From: Bacteroidota bacterium
Lineage (GTDB): Bacteria > Bacteroidota > Bacteroidia > Chitinophagales > Chitinophagaceae
Reading direction: 5' to 3'
Assembly: GCA_030706685.1 (NCBI GenBank)
Contig: JAUZOA010000009.1
Coordinates: 1 to 64,000, forward strand
DNA: 64,000 nt
This document shows positions 43,191-52,672 of this stretch, piece by piece. Within the stretch, counting starts at the first letter, position 1. Every line of letters starts with the position of its first letter. A program made the translations under genes and the position numbers. The notes under the pieces are model-generated. The model saw only the letters and a program-made list of their open reading frames with translations, ran no database searches and was not told the DNA's origin.

Positions 43191-43209
43191 TTATAAAAGT
43201 TCAGTTTGG

Positions 43210-45321
43210 TTATTCTGTTATGACACCTAATTCAGCCACCGTAAAACCATTACCACTAATTACATGTACTGCTGAAAATCTAAAATATTGAGCCCGAATT
43301 GCGTGATCTAATTGAATAACCTGTTCAACAGGATTAGCCTTTATATTTGAAAACTCTCCGGCCGCAACCTGTTCCCAATGCTGTCCATCGTTACTAACTG
43401 AAAAAATATACTTATCTGCAATGCCATCTGTTTTCTTATCCTGTCGCGGCAGGTAAGTAAACGCTTTAATAGATTCCGTTCTGCCTATATCTATACTTAT
43501 CCCGGCCAGGCCCTGATCATTCAAAGTACTGTAAAAAGTGCTTTCCTCTTCATCAATGGCATTTTCAGGTTTACCCGCGACTATCATTTCCTTCAACCCA
43601 ATTATTTTCCACCCTGATTTGGACAAACCGAATTGGTGCGAACTAATTTCACTGGCCTGGTTATTCATTTCAAAGCTCCGTGCTTTCACTATACCGGCAG
43701 TAACAAATGGAAACGACTTATCATAAGCAGCCGAACGCAAAGTTGGTTCTGTACCATCAAGAGTATAATGAATACTGGCAACGGGGGCAGTAGTTATTAT
43801 TTGCACCTGGCCTTTTTTATCACGGCTTATTACCGGGGCCGTGAGGTGGGGAGGTTCTTTGAACAAGCCAAAATCGCTCAATGCGATACAGGCTCCGGCG
43901 CCGGTTATGCGTAATCTCAATTTGTTAGTGGTTATATTTTGTGGTAAACGGATCAAACGATTAGCGCCAATGCTGGTGGCGGTTGTAATTTCTTTCCATT
44001 CGCTGTTTATCCAGGCATCTATGGCAAAGGAAGTAATACGTTGACCGAGTTTGATATTTTCGCGAAGCCGTATTACATTAAATGTTTGTTTCGTTGCAAG
44101 ATCAATAATTAATTGCGGGTTAAGAACAGCATCGTCTGTTGCCCAATAACTATAACGGTCATTGTCTGTTAAAAAAGCAGGGCCGTATTTAGCGGCACTA
44201 TTCCCCCGGATATTGCTGGCCGTGAACCGGGCGCCTTTAGCAAGATTTGTTTTGAATATTTGTCTTAACAAATCGCCGAATTGTTTTAGCGCAGTTACAT
44301 CGTTGGCCTGTAAAAGGCCTTCCCGGTTGGGGGCTATGCCTACATCCAAACCCGCTCCCCGGCCTACACTTTTATAATAAAGATCGAGTAATGTATAAGG
44401 TGATTTGACCTGTTCGTCCTGCGAAGCATGGTAGAACCAACCCGGCCGCAAAGGCACATCACATTCCGCGGGCATCCAGTAATCACCGTTCTTAGTTCCT
44501 TCTGTAGCCAGCCAATATTTGACATAACCGTTCGCGGGTTTTTTACCTTCATCGGGGGCTTGCGGGGTAAACGTGGCCCAGCATGTTTCACCGGCGTATC
44601 CTTCTTCATTCCCAACCCATCGCACATCGGGCCCGATATCACCAAAGATCACCGCCGATGGTTGCATACTACGGGTGATCGCGAATGTGCTATCCCATCC
44701 GTAATAATTTGTCCTGTCAATCTTTCTTAGTTCTCTTGCGCCACCATAGTAGCCATCGCCTCCATTGGCGCCATCATGCCATGAAATAAACAATGATCCG
44801 TAATTACTGTACAATTCTTTTAACTGCGCCCGGTAAATTGTGATATACCCTGGTATCCCATATTGCGGATTATTCCTGTCCCAGGGAGAACAATATACTC
44901 CTAATTGCATACCCAGTTTGTCGCAGGCTGCCCGGTATTCTTTCATGATGTCCCCTTTACCGTTTTTCCAGGGACTCTTTGTGATATTATGTTCCGTAGT
45001 TTTTGTCGGCCAGAGACAAAGGCCATCATGATGCTTGGCCACCACTACCACGCCTTTGAAACCACCCGCTTTAGCGGCTCCGACGATTTGTTCAGCATTA
45101 AAATGAACAGGATTGAGAATGGCAGGATCTTCATCACCATAACCCCATTCTTTATCGGTATAGGTATCCACGCCGAAATGAATAAGGCAATACATTTCCA
45201 TTTCATGCCATTTGAGTTGCGCCTTTGTTGGCAATGCTCCGTAAGGTTTTGGCGGCGCCTGGCTGAATGCAAAGGAGTTTATAATAAAAGAGAAGGATAT
45301 AGTTGCAACCAGTTTGTTCAT
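43210..45321 (-). CDS. Alpha-L-fucosidase, GH29, with carbohydrate-binding modules
   Basis: A 703-residue exported enzyme (signal ending FAFSQ). The GH29 barrel includes KHHDGLCLW (96-104) and the nucleophile Asp183 in ISWHDGANGG. The HDGA form, rather than the WxDG form, and the tight opening HFGVDTYTDKEWG point to GH29-B, whose members prefer alpha-1,3/4-fucose as in Lewis structures. C-terminal additions: an F5/8 type C module (about 355-480), a chitobiase-type Fn3-like segment (about 490-550, TLDGTEPTLRS) and a second F5/8C module (about 575-703). A UUCG-type mini-hairpin lies just before the start. Confidence 0.93.
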   Translation of the reverse strand: MNKLVATISFSFIINSFAFSQAPPKPYGALPTKAQLKWHEMEMYCLIHFGVDTYTDKEWGYGDEDPAILNPVHFNAEQIVGAAKAGGFKGVVVVAKHHDGLCLWPTKTTEHNITKSPWKNGKGDIMKEYRAACDKLGMQLGVYCSPWDRNNPQYGIPGYITIYRAQLKELYSNYGSLFISWHDGANGGDGYYGGARELRKIDRTNYYGWDSTFAITRSMQPSAVIFGDIGPDVRWVGNEEGYAGETCWATFTPQAPDEGKKPANGYVKYWLATEGTKNGDYWMPAECDVPLRPGWFYHASQDEQVKSPYTLLDLYYKSVGRGAGLDVGIAPNREGLLQANDVTALKQFGDLLRQIFKTNLAKGARFTASNIRGNSAAKYGPAFLTDNDRYSYWATDDAVLNPQLIIDLATKQTFNVIRLRENIKLGQRITSFAIDAWINSEWKEITTATSIGANRLIRLPQNITTNKLRLRITGAGACIALSDFGLFKEPPHLTAPVISRDKKGQVQIITTAPVASIHYTLDGTEPTLRSAAYDKSFPFVTAGIVKARSFEMNNQASEISSHQFGLSKSGWKIIGLKEMIVAGKPENAIDEEESTFYSTLNDQGLAGISIDIGRTESIKAFTYLPRQDKKTDGIADKYIFSVSNDGQHWEQVAAGEFSNIKANPVEQVIQLDHAIRAQYFRFSAVHVISGNGFTVAELGVITE

Positions 45322-45339
45322 TTGTAAGTTTTAAAAATC

Positions 45340-45355
45340 GGGTACTTCGGTACCC
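45340..45355. promoter_or_regulatory. Mini-hairpin in the GH29 leader
   Basis: GGGTAC, four-base loop TTCG, GTACCC (plus strand); the transcribed strand has the loop CGAA. It ends 18 bp before the GH29 start codon, close enough to hinder ribosome binding. Confidence 0.4.
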
Positions 45356-45384
45356 CATATTTAATTTCACTTTTAAATTTTCGT

Positions 45385-45474
45385 GGACTAAAGCCCATAT
45401 CCAGGAGAACTTTTTAAACCCCACCCTTAAGGCCGGGGTTATAAGATAAACCCTCTGCCCCGGGCTTTAGCCCG
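45385..45474. repeat. Compound palindrome, family B copy 1
   Basis: Outer arms GACTAAAGCCC (45386-45396) and GGGCTTTAGCCCG (45462-45474), inner arms AACCCC/GGGGTT around CTTAAG (45417-45440). The same nested design and shared arm sequence occur at 48133-48223. The similarity continues on the right side (TTAG, then GCAA). Confidence 0.7.
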
Positions 45475-45494
45475 TTAGTTGAGCAATAATATTT

Positions 45495-48116
45495 TCATTC
45501 CACCATTATTTCATCCATAAATATCCATGATTTTGTGCCTTTAAATAAATATCCTTCCGGTATATCGCCAAAAGTTTCCGCGACCACCCGTATGTACCTC
45601 GCTTTTATCTCCTTATTGCCAATGATGAATGATCTCAGGCCGGGTTCTCCCATACGCGGCACTTCGTGATTCGTATAAGTATCTGCCCATTTAAAATCTT
45701 TTCCATTTTCCGATACAAAAACCGAAACCCTTGGCGGCAAATAAATTCCGCTGTTAGGATCCAGTAAAAAATTAACCGTGACAGAATGAATGGTTTCGGC
45801 CTTTTGTAAATCGATTGTCGCGAGTACATCCTTTCCTGAAAAACCCAGCCATTTATTGTCTTTAAAAGCTGTAGAGCCCATCATTCCATCAGTAAGCGAT
45901 GAATTTCCCGATGCCGCGTATTGAGGGGCATATTGAGATTGCAGTGTGACAGGTTTACCCAAAGCCTTGCTGACAGGAATAAGGGAACTGGCCATCGCTA
46001 CCTGCTTATCATGAACAAATAATCCTGCTTGTATGGTCGCAGCCTTATTAATTAAAAATGGTTGGGTATAGTTGATGAGGGTGCTATCGCCTATCCAATA
46101 TTTTATTTCAGCATCCGCCACTGTAGAAGTTATGGAAACTTTCGCGACCCTGTCCTTACCGATGGAATAGCTTATCAATGGATCCGGTGTTACCTGTACC
46201 AAATCAAACCAGGCTGTTCCGGCGGTAAGCAGGTCAAAGTTTATAATAGCGGCGGAAAAGGAAGAATCCGATTGGAATATAAAAGAATATTGCTGCCAGT
46301 CTTTTGTCAGCTTAAATATCTTCTCCTGTCCCGGGCCTTCCACGCCAATACGGAATGAAGGCATTTTTTCCTGCTCCTTCGCTTTCGCCCAGATTGAAAC
46401 TCTATAACTGTTCTTTGCTTTTATCACAATGGGTAATAGACGGATCTTGTCCCCGCTGCTATCAACCGGTGTTGTAAGCCGCAAGCTAAACATTCCATCA
46501 ACGCTTTGTCTTGGATCAGCGAAGAAACTGGCTCCTGCGTCTTCCTTTCCCGGGAAACTTTTTTTGGTGTTGCTTCCAATCGGTAACCCGGGGCTTATTA
46601 TTTTTTCAAAGCCGGGGTTTAGAGTCAGGTTACCCGGATAAACTCCCGTTGATTCCTGTATTGTTTTTCCTTTAATAAGGTAAACTCTCGTTCCCAACGC
46701 GTCAATGATATCATTTAATTTACCATTCTTGAAGGTCAGTTCACGATTCTCAAACCAGAGGGAAGCTGTCAATGATCCCTGCTGCTGATTTCCCTGGTTA
46801 TTTATTTGAATACTGACCGGCTTAGGTTTGTTTTCCTTATTCACTGCAATAACGAGGAGATCGCCATCATGAGAAAAGGACTTTGCTACAACCATAGAAT
46901 CATTAGCGCTGATGGGCGTTGCTATTTCATCAGACAATAGAAAAGAAGCCATTTGATTCACTTCAACGGCTATATCGCTGCATACTGACCAGGCTGAAAC
47001 GGCCTGGGGATTCAAGTTGCCGGCCGCATGTGTATAATATTGTATTGCTTTTACCCCGTTGATCAGGCCCAGGTAGGTCATCAGCCTTATTTCTTTTGCC
47101 GTTGGTTCCCTTGCCCACATTTCCTGCCCGCCAAAAGCTTGCGGCACCAGCCATATAGATTTTTCGTGACGGAAATCCAGGTTCATTTGGTTTACAAACT
47201 GCTCAACCATATTCAAAGGGCCCGGAACGGGGTAAGGATCGGTCATCGCGATGTCCATACAGTTACGGTACAAGGAGAATTTTGAAGGCAGCATAAAAAC
47301 GATGGATACCGGGTGATAAGGATCTAATTCATGCACGATCCTGTAAGCCTTCTCCAATAAAGCAGGCGGCCGGCCTTGTCCATCCGGTTCATCGTTGATA
47401 TACCATGAAAGTAAAGCCGGGTGGTCACGAAAAGCAATGATTTCTTTTTTCAATATCTCTTCTTTTTCTTCTTCACTCATAGCTAAACCCTTTGCTCCGT
47501 TATGGCCTGAGCCGATCAATGAATTGACACTGTATTGTACTCTCATCCCCAATCGTGCACAACGATCCATATATGCTTTGCGCTCTTCATAAGTTTCAGG
47601 AAGATTGGATTGATAAGGAGCGATCAAAGTAAAACCATGAGTGATCTCCTGTTCCGGCAGGCGCTCAACAGGCCTGCAATAGAAACCTACCGGGAAAAAA
47701 GGAAGTCCGTCAGCAATAAGCCCACCTGTCTGGAGATCAATTTTAACTTCGTTGGCTTTGGGCTGAAGACGGACAATATCAATCGCATTCTTTTGAATGA
47801 TTACACCCTTATGGGAAATGCTATAAGTTAATTCTGTTTTACCAGGGTCAAACTGGTTCAATGGCATTTTAATGTTTAGTAAATTATTTTTTATAACTCC
47901 TGATTCGGCAACCCGTTTATTGCCATTGAAAACAGATAAGATATATTCACTGGGAGACGGGAGGTGCGAAATTTCCGCGATAATGATCACCTCTTTTTCC
48001 GTTGTGTAATAATTGTATTTTGAAAACACTTTCGCTTCTTGTGCCTGTATACGGGTTTGATATAATGCAAACAGCAGCATCAACAAGAACTGCATTAGAA
48101 GATAAAATCTTTTCAT
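45495..48116 (-). CDS. Putative clan GH-A glycosidase with CBM and F5/8C modules, family unassigned
   Basis: An 873-residue secreted protein (signal ending IQAQ). Modules I can see: an Ig-like N-terminal region (about 30-115); a TIM-barrel-like domain (about 120-395) with a strand-4 end ALLSWYINDEPDG, where Glu243 is the likely acid/base, and a strand-7 candidate IWLVPQAFGGQEMW with Glu332; a C-terminal beta domain (to about 485); a CBM4/9-like beta-sandwich (about 495-655); a chitobiase-type Fn3-like segment (about 665-720); and an F5/8 type C module (about 740-873). This resembles clan GH-A enzymes but I cannot place it in a CAZy family. It sits between GH20 and GH29, so a role in N-glycan antennae or core trimming is inferred. 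Confidence 0.75.
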   Translation of the reverse strand: MKRFYLLMQFLLMLLFALYQTRIQAQEAKVFSKYNYYTTEKEVIIIAEISHLPSPSEYILSVFNGNKRVAESGVIKNNLLNIKMPLNQFDPGKTELTYSISHKGVIIQKNAIDIVRLQPKANEVKIDLQTGGLIADGLPFFPVGFYCRPVERLPEQEITHGFTLIAPYQSNLPETYEERKAYMDRCARLGMRVQYSVNSLIGSGHNGAKGLAMSEEEKEEILKKEIIAFRDHPALLSWYINDEPDGQGRPPALLEKAYRIVHELDPYHPVSIVFMLPSKFSLYRNCMDIAMTDPYPVPGPLNMVEQFVNQMNLDFRHEKSIWLVPQAFGGQEMWAREPTAKEIRLMTYLGLINGVKAIQYYTHAAGNLNPQAVSAWSVCSDIAVEVNQMASFLLSDEIATPISANDSMVVAKSFSHDGDLLVIAVNKENKPKPVSIQINNQGNQQQGSLTASLWFENRELTFKNGKLNDIIDALGTRVYLIKGKTIQESTGVYPGNLTLNPGFEKIISPGLPIGSNTKKSFPGKEDAGASFFADPRQSVDGMFSLRLTTPVDSSGDKIRLLPIVIKAKNSYRVSIWAKAKEQEKMPSFRIGVEGPGQEKIFKLTKDWQQYSFIFQSDSSFSAAIINFDLLTAGTAWFDLVQVTPDPLISYSIGKDRVAKVSITSTVADAEIKYWIGDSTLINYTQPFLINKAATIQAGLFVHDKQVAMASSLIPVSKALGKPVTLQSQYAPQYAASGNSSLTDGMMGSTAFKDNKWLGFSGKDVLATIDLQKAETIHSVTVNFLLDPNSGIYLPPRVSVFVSENGKDFKWADTYTNHEVPRMGEPGLRSFIIGNKEIKARYIRVVAETFGDIPEGYLFKGTKSWIFMDEIMVE

Positions 48117-48132
48117 ACTAAATTTTGTGTTG

Positions 48133-48223
48133 GGGGCTAAAGCCCATGTATGAAGAGGCTTTATAATCCCGGCCTTAAAGCCGGGATTATAAAATAAGGC
48201 CGCTACTACCGGGCTTTAGCCCC
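48133..48223. repeat. Compound palindrome, family B copy 2, overlapping GH20 end
   Basis: Outer arms GGGGCTAAAGCCC (48133-48145) and GGGCTTTAGCCCC (48211-48223); inner arms TTTATAATCCCGGC (48160-48173) and its exact complement (48180-48193) around a 6-nt loop, a 14-bp perfect stem. The right arm lies inside the GH20 coding end, so about the last ten residues and the stop are supplied by the repeat. Confidence 0.75.
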
Positions 48224-50566
48224 ATTAGCCGGGCAACAATAATTTTTAAACCACTCAGCAGGAATTTCCTGCGGCTCCGATCCATTTTTGCTATACTGCA
48301 ATTTCAATGTATAGCCTCCCCCGCCTTCTATAAAATCGAGCGCTATACTATGCAATCCTTTTTTTAGCGCCACCTGGCCATTCTTTTCCCTGGGCGCATG
48401 CATACCATCGTTATTGACAACTTCGCGGCCAGCTATCCGCAGCACGGCTCCATCATCGCTGGTAAGATAAAAACTATAGATCCCGTCTTCGGGCACATTT
48501 ATATATCCCCTGTATTGCAAAGCGAAACTTGGCGCTTCGGCTTCTTTGGGAACGATTATACCCGGTACATTAGCAAACCCATCGGGTTTATCATTCGGGA
48601 TAAGCGTTGTATTTTTAAAAAATTGTTTATACCAGTTGCAAATCAGCCCGGCATTGGCAGCAGCAACCGGTTCTGCTTCAGCCAGGCTTTCTTTCCGGTA
48701 ATGCAGGCTGTAAACATCTCCCCTTTCGCCATTTGCCCTGAATGCCGCCAGCCTGATAGTTTGTGATTGACTGATCACCAAAGGTTCGGTTAACACGCTG
48801 GAACGTGTATCGGGCTGTGTATTATCCTGCGTGTACCTGATCGTCAGGTTGTGCAGTGGTTTTTCAATTGAAAGCGTATCCTTGTCTGTAAAAGCATAAT
48901 TCTCCAGTAACGGCAGATCCGGCAAACGATAATTTACCTGCAATAAATCAAGTCTTGTATAATGAACCATTAATCGTTGTAAATAAAATTTATAATCATT
49001 GCGATGGGTCCATAATCTTTCCGCAAGAGCGGTCATCCGTGGCATGATCATATAATCGGCGCGTTTTTCAGATGGGATTTGTTCCGACCATAGATTAGCC
49101 TGCGCGCCGGTAATATTCTTAGCTTCATCTTCGGTCAAGCCTGCGGGTACCGGGTCATAATGATACACGGCTGGTAAAGAGTTTTTATCAGGTTGTTCAT
49201 TAAAGTATAAGGGATTCCCGGGTGTCATGATTACTTTATTCCCGTTTTTGGCCGCCATGACAGGCGCTTTCGGCACCCATGTTCTCCAATACATGATCAC
49301 CGCGGTTTTGCTGATACCTCCTTCCAGTATTTCATCCCAGCCAATAAGGGTCCGGCCCTTTTCCCTGAAGAATTCTTCCATTTTGCGGATAAAATAACTT
49401 TGCAATTCCGCTGTGGTTTTCAATCCCTCTTTTGCCATCAATGCTTTGCATTCATCAGACTTTGCCCAGAATGAGCGATCTACTTCATCACCGCCAATAT
49501 GAATATACTGGCCGGGAAAAATATCCATGATCTCGGTAAATACATCTTTGGCAAATTCAAAAGTCGTGGGAAGACATGGGCAGACCGGTATTGAAAACAA
49601 TTCACCAAAAGCGCTTTTGCCATTACAACTTAAATAATTGTAGGCGTTGATGGCCGCCATCATGTGACCGGGCATATCAATTTCCGGTATGATATCAATA
49701 TGCCTTGCCGCGGCATAAGCTACTACCTCTTTCATCTCCTGTTGCGTATAATAACCGCCATATAGAATTTTCCCGTTTTTATGAATGATATGACTGGCAT
49801 CAATAATGAAATCAGGGTTATCTTTTGATCGTTCCATGCAGGCGGAATCCTGTTTATTGAAAGTTCTCCAGGCCCCTTCTTCCGTCAACCTGGGGTATTT
49901 TTTTATTTCGATCCTCCAGCCCTGGTCATCGGTAAGATGAAGATGGAGTTTGTTGAACTTGTACAAGGCCATCAGGTCAATGAGCTTTTTAAGGTAGGCT
50001 ACGGAAAAAAAATGTCTTGATACATCGAGGTGCATCCCCCGCCATGCATAGGCAGGCTCATCCTTTATCGTAACAGCGGGTAAGGAAAAACTCTTTTGCA
50101 GGGGTCCATTTTTTTTCTCAACAGAAGCCGGCAATAGTTGTCGTATTGTTTGTATTGCCATGAACATACCAGCCGGTGATTTCGCGCTCAGCGTTACCTG
50201 CCGGTTAGTGATGCTGAGATGATAACCTTCAGGCGCTGTTACAGAAGTATCATATATCAACCGGATGGCGGAGCCCTTTGTGTTTGTACTTTGTTTTAAT
50301 GGTCTGCCAAAACCGGGTGCAAAAAGTTCACTTAATATACCGGCTTCATTTTTAAAAAGATGATCAGCCGGTACAAGGATCACGGTCGCGGGAGTAACAA
50401 TAAAATGACCCTGGCCCGATGCCAGGTTTGCCGGGTAAGGTATGAGCGGGTATTGAATGACATCCTGCTGCGCATTGGCGGCGCCGTTGCAGGTAAACAG
50501 CAACCAACAGAAAACGCGGCCTATCCACCGGTTATATTTTTCCTTTATAATACTATTGCTCTGCAA
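48206..50566 (-). CDS. Beta-N-acetylhexosaminidase, GH20, with PA14 domain
   Basis: A 786-residue exported enzyme (signal ending ANAQQ). It has an N-terminal GH20b domain, then the barrel with LHLTDDQGWR (209-218) and the catalytic Asp360-Glu361 pair in HIGGDEVDRSFW, the substrate-assisted mechanism signature. After the barrel come a chitobiase-type Fn3-like segment (about 560-620, TQDNTQPDTRSS) and a PA14 module (about 640-775, ending EFIEGGGGYTLKLQYS type). It should remove terminal GlcNAc or GalNAc from N-glycan antennae. Its start overlaps the GH35 stop by 14 bp, implying translational coupling. Its C-terminal PANGAKAR is encoded by a family B palindrome. Confidence 0.94.
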   Translation of the reverse strand: MQSNSIIKEKYNRWIGRVFCWLLFTCNGAANAQQDVIQYPLIPYPANLASGQGHFIVTPATVILVPADHLFKNEAGILSELFAPGFGRPLKQSTNTKGSAIRLIYDTSVTAPEGYHLSITNRQVTLSAKSPAGMFMAIQTIRQLLPASVEKKNGPLQKSFSLPAVTIKDEPAYAWRGMHLDVSRHFFSVAYLKKLIDLMALYKFNKLHLHLTDDQGWRIEIKKYPRLTEEGAWRTFNKQDSACMERSKDNPDFIIDASHIIHKNGKILYGGYYTQQEMKEVVAYAAARHIDIIPEIDMPGHMMAAINAYNYLSCNGKSAFGELFSIPVCPCLPTTFEFAKDVFTEIMDIFPGQYIHIGGDEVDRSFWAKSDECKALMAKEGLKTTAELQSYFIRKMEEFFREKGRTLIGWDEILEGGISKTAVIMYWRTWVPKAPVMAAKNGNKVIMTPGNPLYFNEQPDKNSLPAVYHYDPVPAGLTEDEAKNITGAQANLWSEQIPSEKRADYMIMPRMTALAERLWTHRNDYKFYLQRLMVHYTRLDLLQVNYRLPDLPLLENYAFTDKDTLSIEKPLHNLTIRYTQDNTQPDTRSSVLTEPLVISQSQTIRLAAFRANGERGDVYSLHYRKESLAEAEPVAAANAGLICNWYKQFFKNTTLIPNDKPDGFANVPGIIVPKEAEAPSFALQYRGYINVPEDGIYSFYLTSDDGAVLRIAGREVVNNDGMHAPREKNGQVALKKGLHSIALDFIEGGGGYTLKLQYSKNGSEPQEIPAEWFKNYCCPANGAKAR

Positions 50567-52397
50567 CGGTCAATTGATTTAAAATAGGATCCTGCAATGC
50601 AGTTAATGAAGTATGCCCTTGTTTTAATTCATCAAAAACTACTATTTCATTCACTCCTTTTTTCAACCATCCTGCCGGTACATACAGTGTTTGTTGCGGG
50701 CCTGTTTGCCAGTACTTGCCAATGTTCAGCCCGTTCAAAAAAACAAAGCCCTTGCCAAAAGAGCGCATATCCAGGTATGTGTCACCTGTTTCAGTCAGCG
50801 TAAAATATCCCTTGTATAAGCCGGGTTGGGACCCGGGCGTTTTCACTTTGAATTTAATAGTATTCAAATCGCTGAACGGGAAGCTGTACATTTTCCAGTC
50901 AGCTATTTCAGTACCGTTTAAAGTAACTCTTTGCAGGATGCCTTTGCGATTATCTGTTAAATAGGGGCCATAATTAATACGACCGTTGTTTTCAACCCAT
51001 ATATCCAGCATCGCATTTTGCAGAATATCGTTCAGTAACAATGAATCTTGTTTGAGTCTCCTGTCCAGTATACCCGCTTGCTTACCATTGATATAAATAA
51101 TAGCATAATCTCTTAGCCCCCCGATTTTTAAATAGCCCGGTTTTGCCTGTTTAATAACGGAGCGATATAAAACAAAACCATAGGCCTGGTCAATGGCTTC
51201 GAAGCATAGTGGTGTTTTGGATAAAACAGGTTTGGGCAGATTGTCAAACACGCCGGCGAATTGTGTGAACAAGATATTTGTAATGGCAATTGTTTTTTTC
51301 TTCACCGGCACCGCAGGTAAGGTTGATCCGGGTGGTAAATGCTTCGCTATTATTTCCCGGAACTTAAAATACTTTTCTGTAGGGTTGCCCGCTTCATCCA
51401 GTGGCGCATCATAATCATAACTGGAAACCTGTGGCGCATAAGGCTGATCAATGTTCATATTGGCCCCGTTCATAAAATCGCGGGTAGTGCCGCCGTGAAA
51501 AACATACATATTGACGGATATGCCCGCGCTTAAAATTTTATCTAATTTCTCCGCTTCCTTATCTGCCACGCCTTTTGCATGTCGTTTACCCCATTGATCA
51601 AACCAGCCGGGATACCATTCTGCTACATAATAAGGGCCTTCCCCTTCATGGTATTTATTGATTACTGCTTTCACTTCAGCCGGATCTTCCAGTCCATTTA
51701 CCGCAGGCAGGTAACCAGGTAAATATCCGTTGGCCATTTTATCGGCGCCATCACAGGTAAATAAGACTCCGTCAAAACCGGCATTCCTGAATAATTGCCG
51801 GTTCATGTCAAGGTACGTTTTATCATTGCTGTAAGAGCCGTATTCATTTTCGATCTGTACCATCAATATATTGCCGCCATGCGTTACTAAAAGCGGGACT
51901 AATTGTTTTGCTAATTGCAGGATGTATTGAGCATAGGCCCCGGTAAACCGCTTATCCCTGCTTCTCACCTTAACCGTGCTGTCTTTAAGCAGCCACCAGG
52001 GATAACCACCGAACTCCCATTCGGCACAAACATAAGGGCTTGGGCGCAATACAACCCACAAGCCCTCTTCCCTGGCAATTTGTATAAAGGCGGCTATATT
52101 ATTGTTATCGCTAAAATCATATTTACCGGGGAAAGGCTCATGAGCATTCCAGAAAACATAGGTACCGATTGTGTTCAGGCCCATCGCTTTTGCCATCTTC
52201 ATCCTGTCTCTCCAATATTCTTTAGGGATGCGGGTATAATGCATTTCGCCCGATATCATTTGAAAAGGCTTGCCATCCAGCAGGAAAGCCGTGTCGCCCA
52301 GTGAAAAACTATGTTGTTGTGTTTGGGCCGAAGCGGGTCTGTAAGCTGATGGCCCCATCATCAGAATAAAAACCAGGCTGATCCGATATATCATCAT
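50553..52397 (-). CDS. Beta-galactosidase, GH35
   Basis: A 614-residue exported enzyme (signal ending ASAQ). The family GH35 motifs are complete: the opening MISGEMHYTRIP, the RPSPYVCAEWEFGGYPWWL block, acid/base Glu185 in QIENEYGSY, and nucleophile Glu260 in YVAEWYPGWFDQWG. C-terminal galactose-binding-like beta domains follow. GH35 enzymes release terminal beta-galactose, often beta-1,3-linked, which would suit Lewis-type antennae on N-glycans. It is the first enzyme gene after a strong intergenic hairpin (52467-52499). Confidence 0.94.
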   Translation of the reverse strand: MMIYRISLVFILMMGPSAYRPASAQTQQHSFSLGDTAFLLDGKPFQMISGEMHYTRIPKEYWRDRMKMAKAMGLNTIGTYVFWNAHEPFPGKYDFSDNNNIAAFIQIAREEGLWVVLRPSPYVCAEWEFGGYPWWLLKDSTVKVRSRDKRFTGAYAQYILQLAKQLVPLLVTHGGNILMVQIENEYGSYSNDKTYLDMNRQLFRNAGFDGVLFTCDGADKMANGYLPGYLPAVNGLEDPAEVKAVINKYHEGEGPYYVAEWYPGWFDQWGKRHAKGVADKEAEKLDKILSAGISVNMYVFHGGTTRDFMNGANMNIDQPYAPQVSSYDYDAPLDEAGNPTEKYFKFREIIAKHLPPGSTLPAVPVKKKTIAITNILFTQFAGVFDNLPKPVLSKTPLCFEAIDQAYGFVLYRSVIKQAKPGYLKIGGLRDYAIIYINGKQAGILDRRLKQDSLLLNDILQNAMLDIWVENNGRINYGPYLTDNRKGILQRVTLNGTEIADWKMYSFPFSDLNTIKFKVKTPGSQPGLYKGYFTLTETGDTYLDMRSFGKGFVFLNGLNIGKYWQTGPQQTLYVPAGWLKKGVNEIVVFDELKQGHTSLTALQDPILNQLTVAEQ

Positions 52398-52466
52398 GAG
52401 TAACTATTATTCAGGAAGTGCTAATTTACGAGGCATAACTATTATTTACTATTGCCACTAAAAACA

Positions 52467-52499
52467 GTTAACTGGTATTGCAAAAGCAAACCAGTTAAC
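52467..52499. terminator. Strong hairpin upstream of GH35
   Basis: GTTAACTGGT (52467-52476) and ACCAGTTAAC (52490-52499) form a perfect 10-bp stem, extended inward by TTGC/GCAA past one bulged A, leaving a 4-nt A loop. It lies in the 275-bp gap between the binding-lipoprotein gene and the GH35 gene. It could attenuate readthrough from the susC/susD block into the enzyme block. The rest of the gap shows nothing I can assign. Confidence 0.6.
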
Positions 52500-52672
52500 C
52501 ATGCTTATAAACGACTGCTTGCTTCCTGCCGATAATTGCCTGTGCTTAATGACTAATCACCAGGTAAAGACTTTGCTGAAATATATCCGGTTAAAATTGC
52601 TGCATCTTTCTTAACTATCCGGGCCTGAACCTGGTGAAAGTCATGGCTAAAAAGCAAACCAGAGCCTCACTC

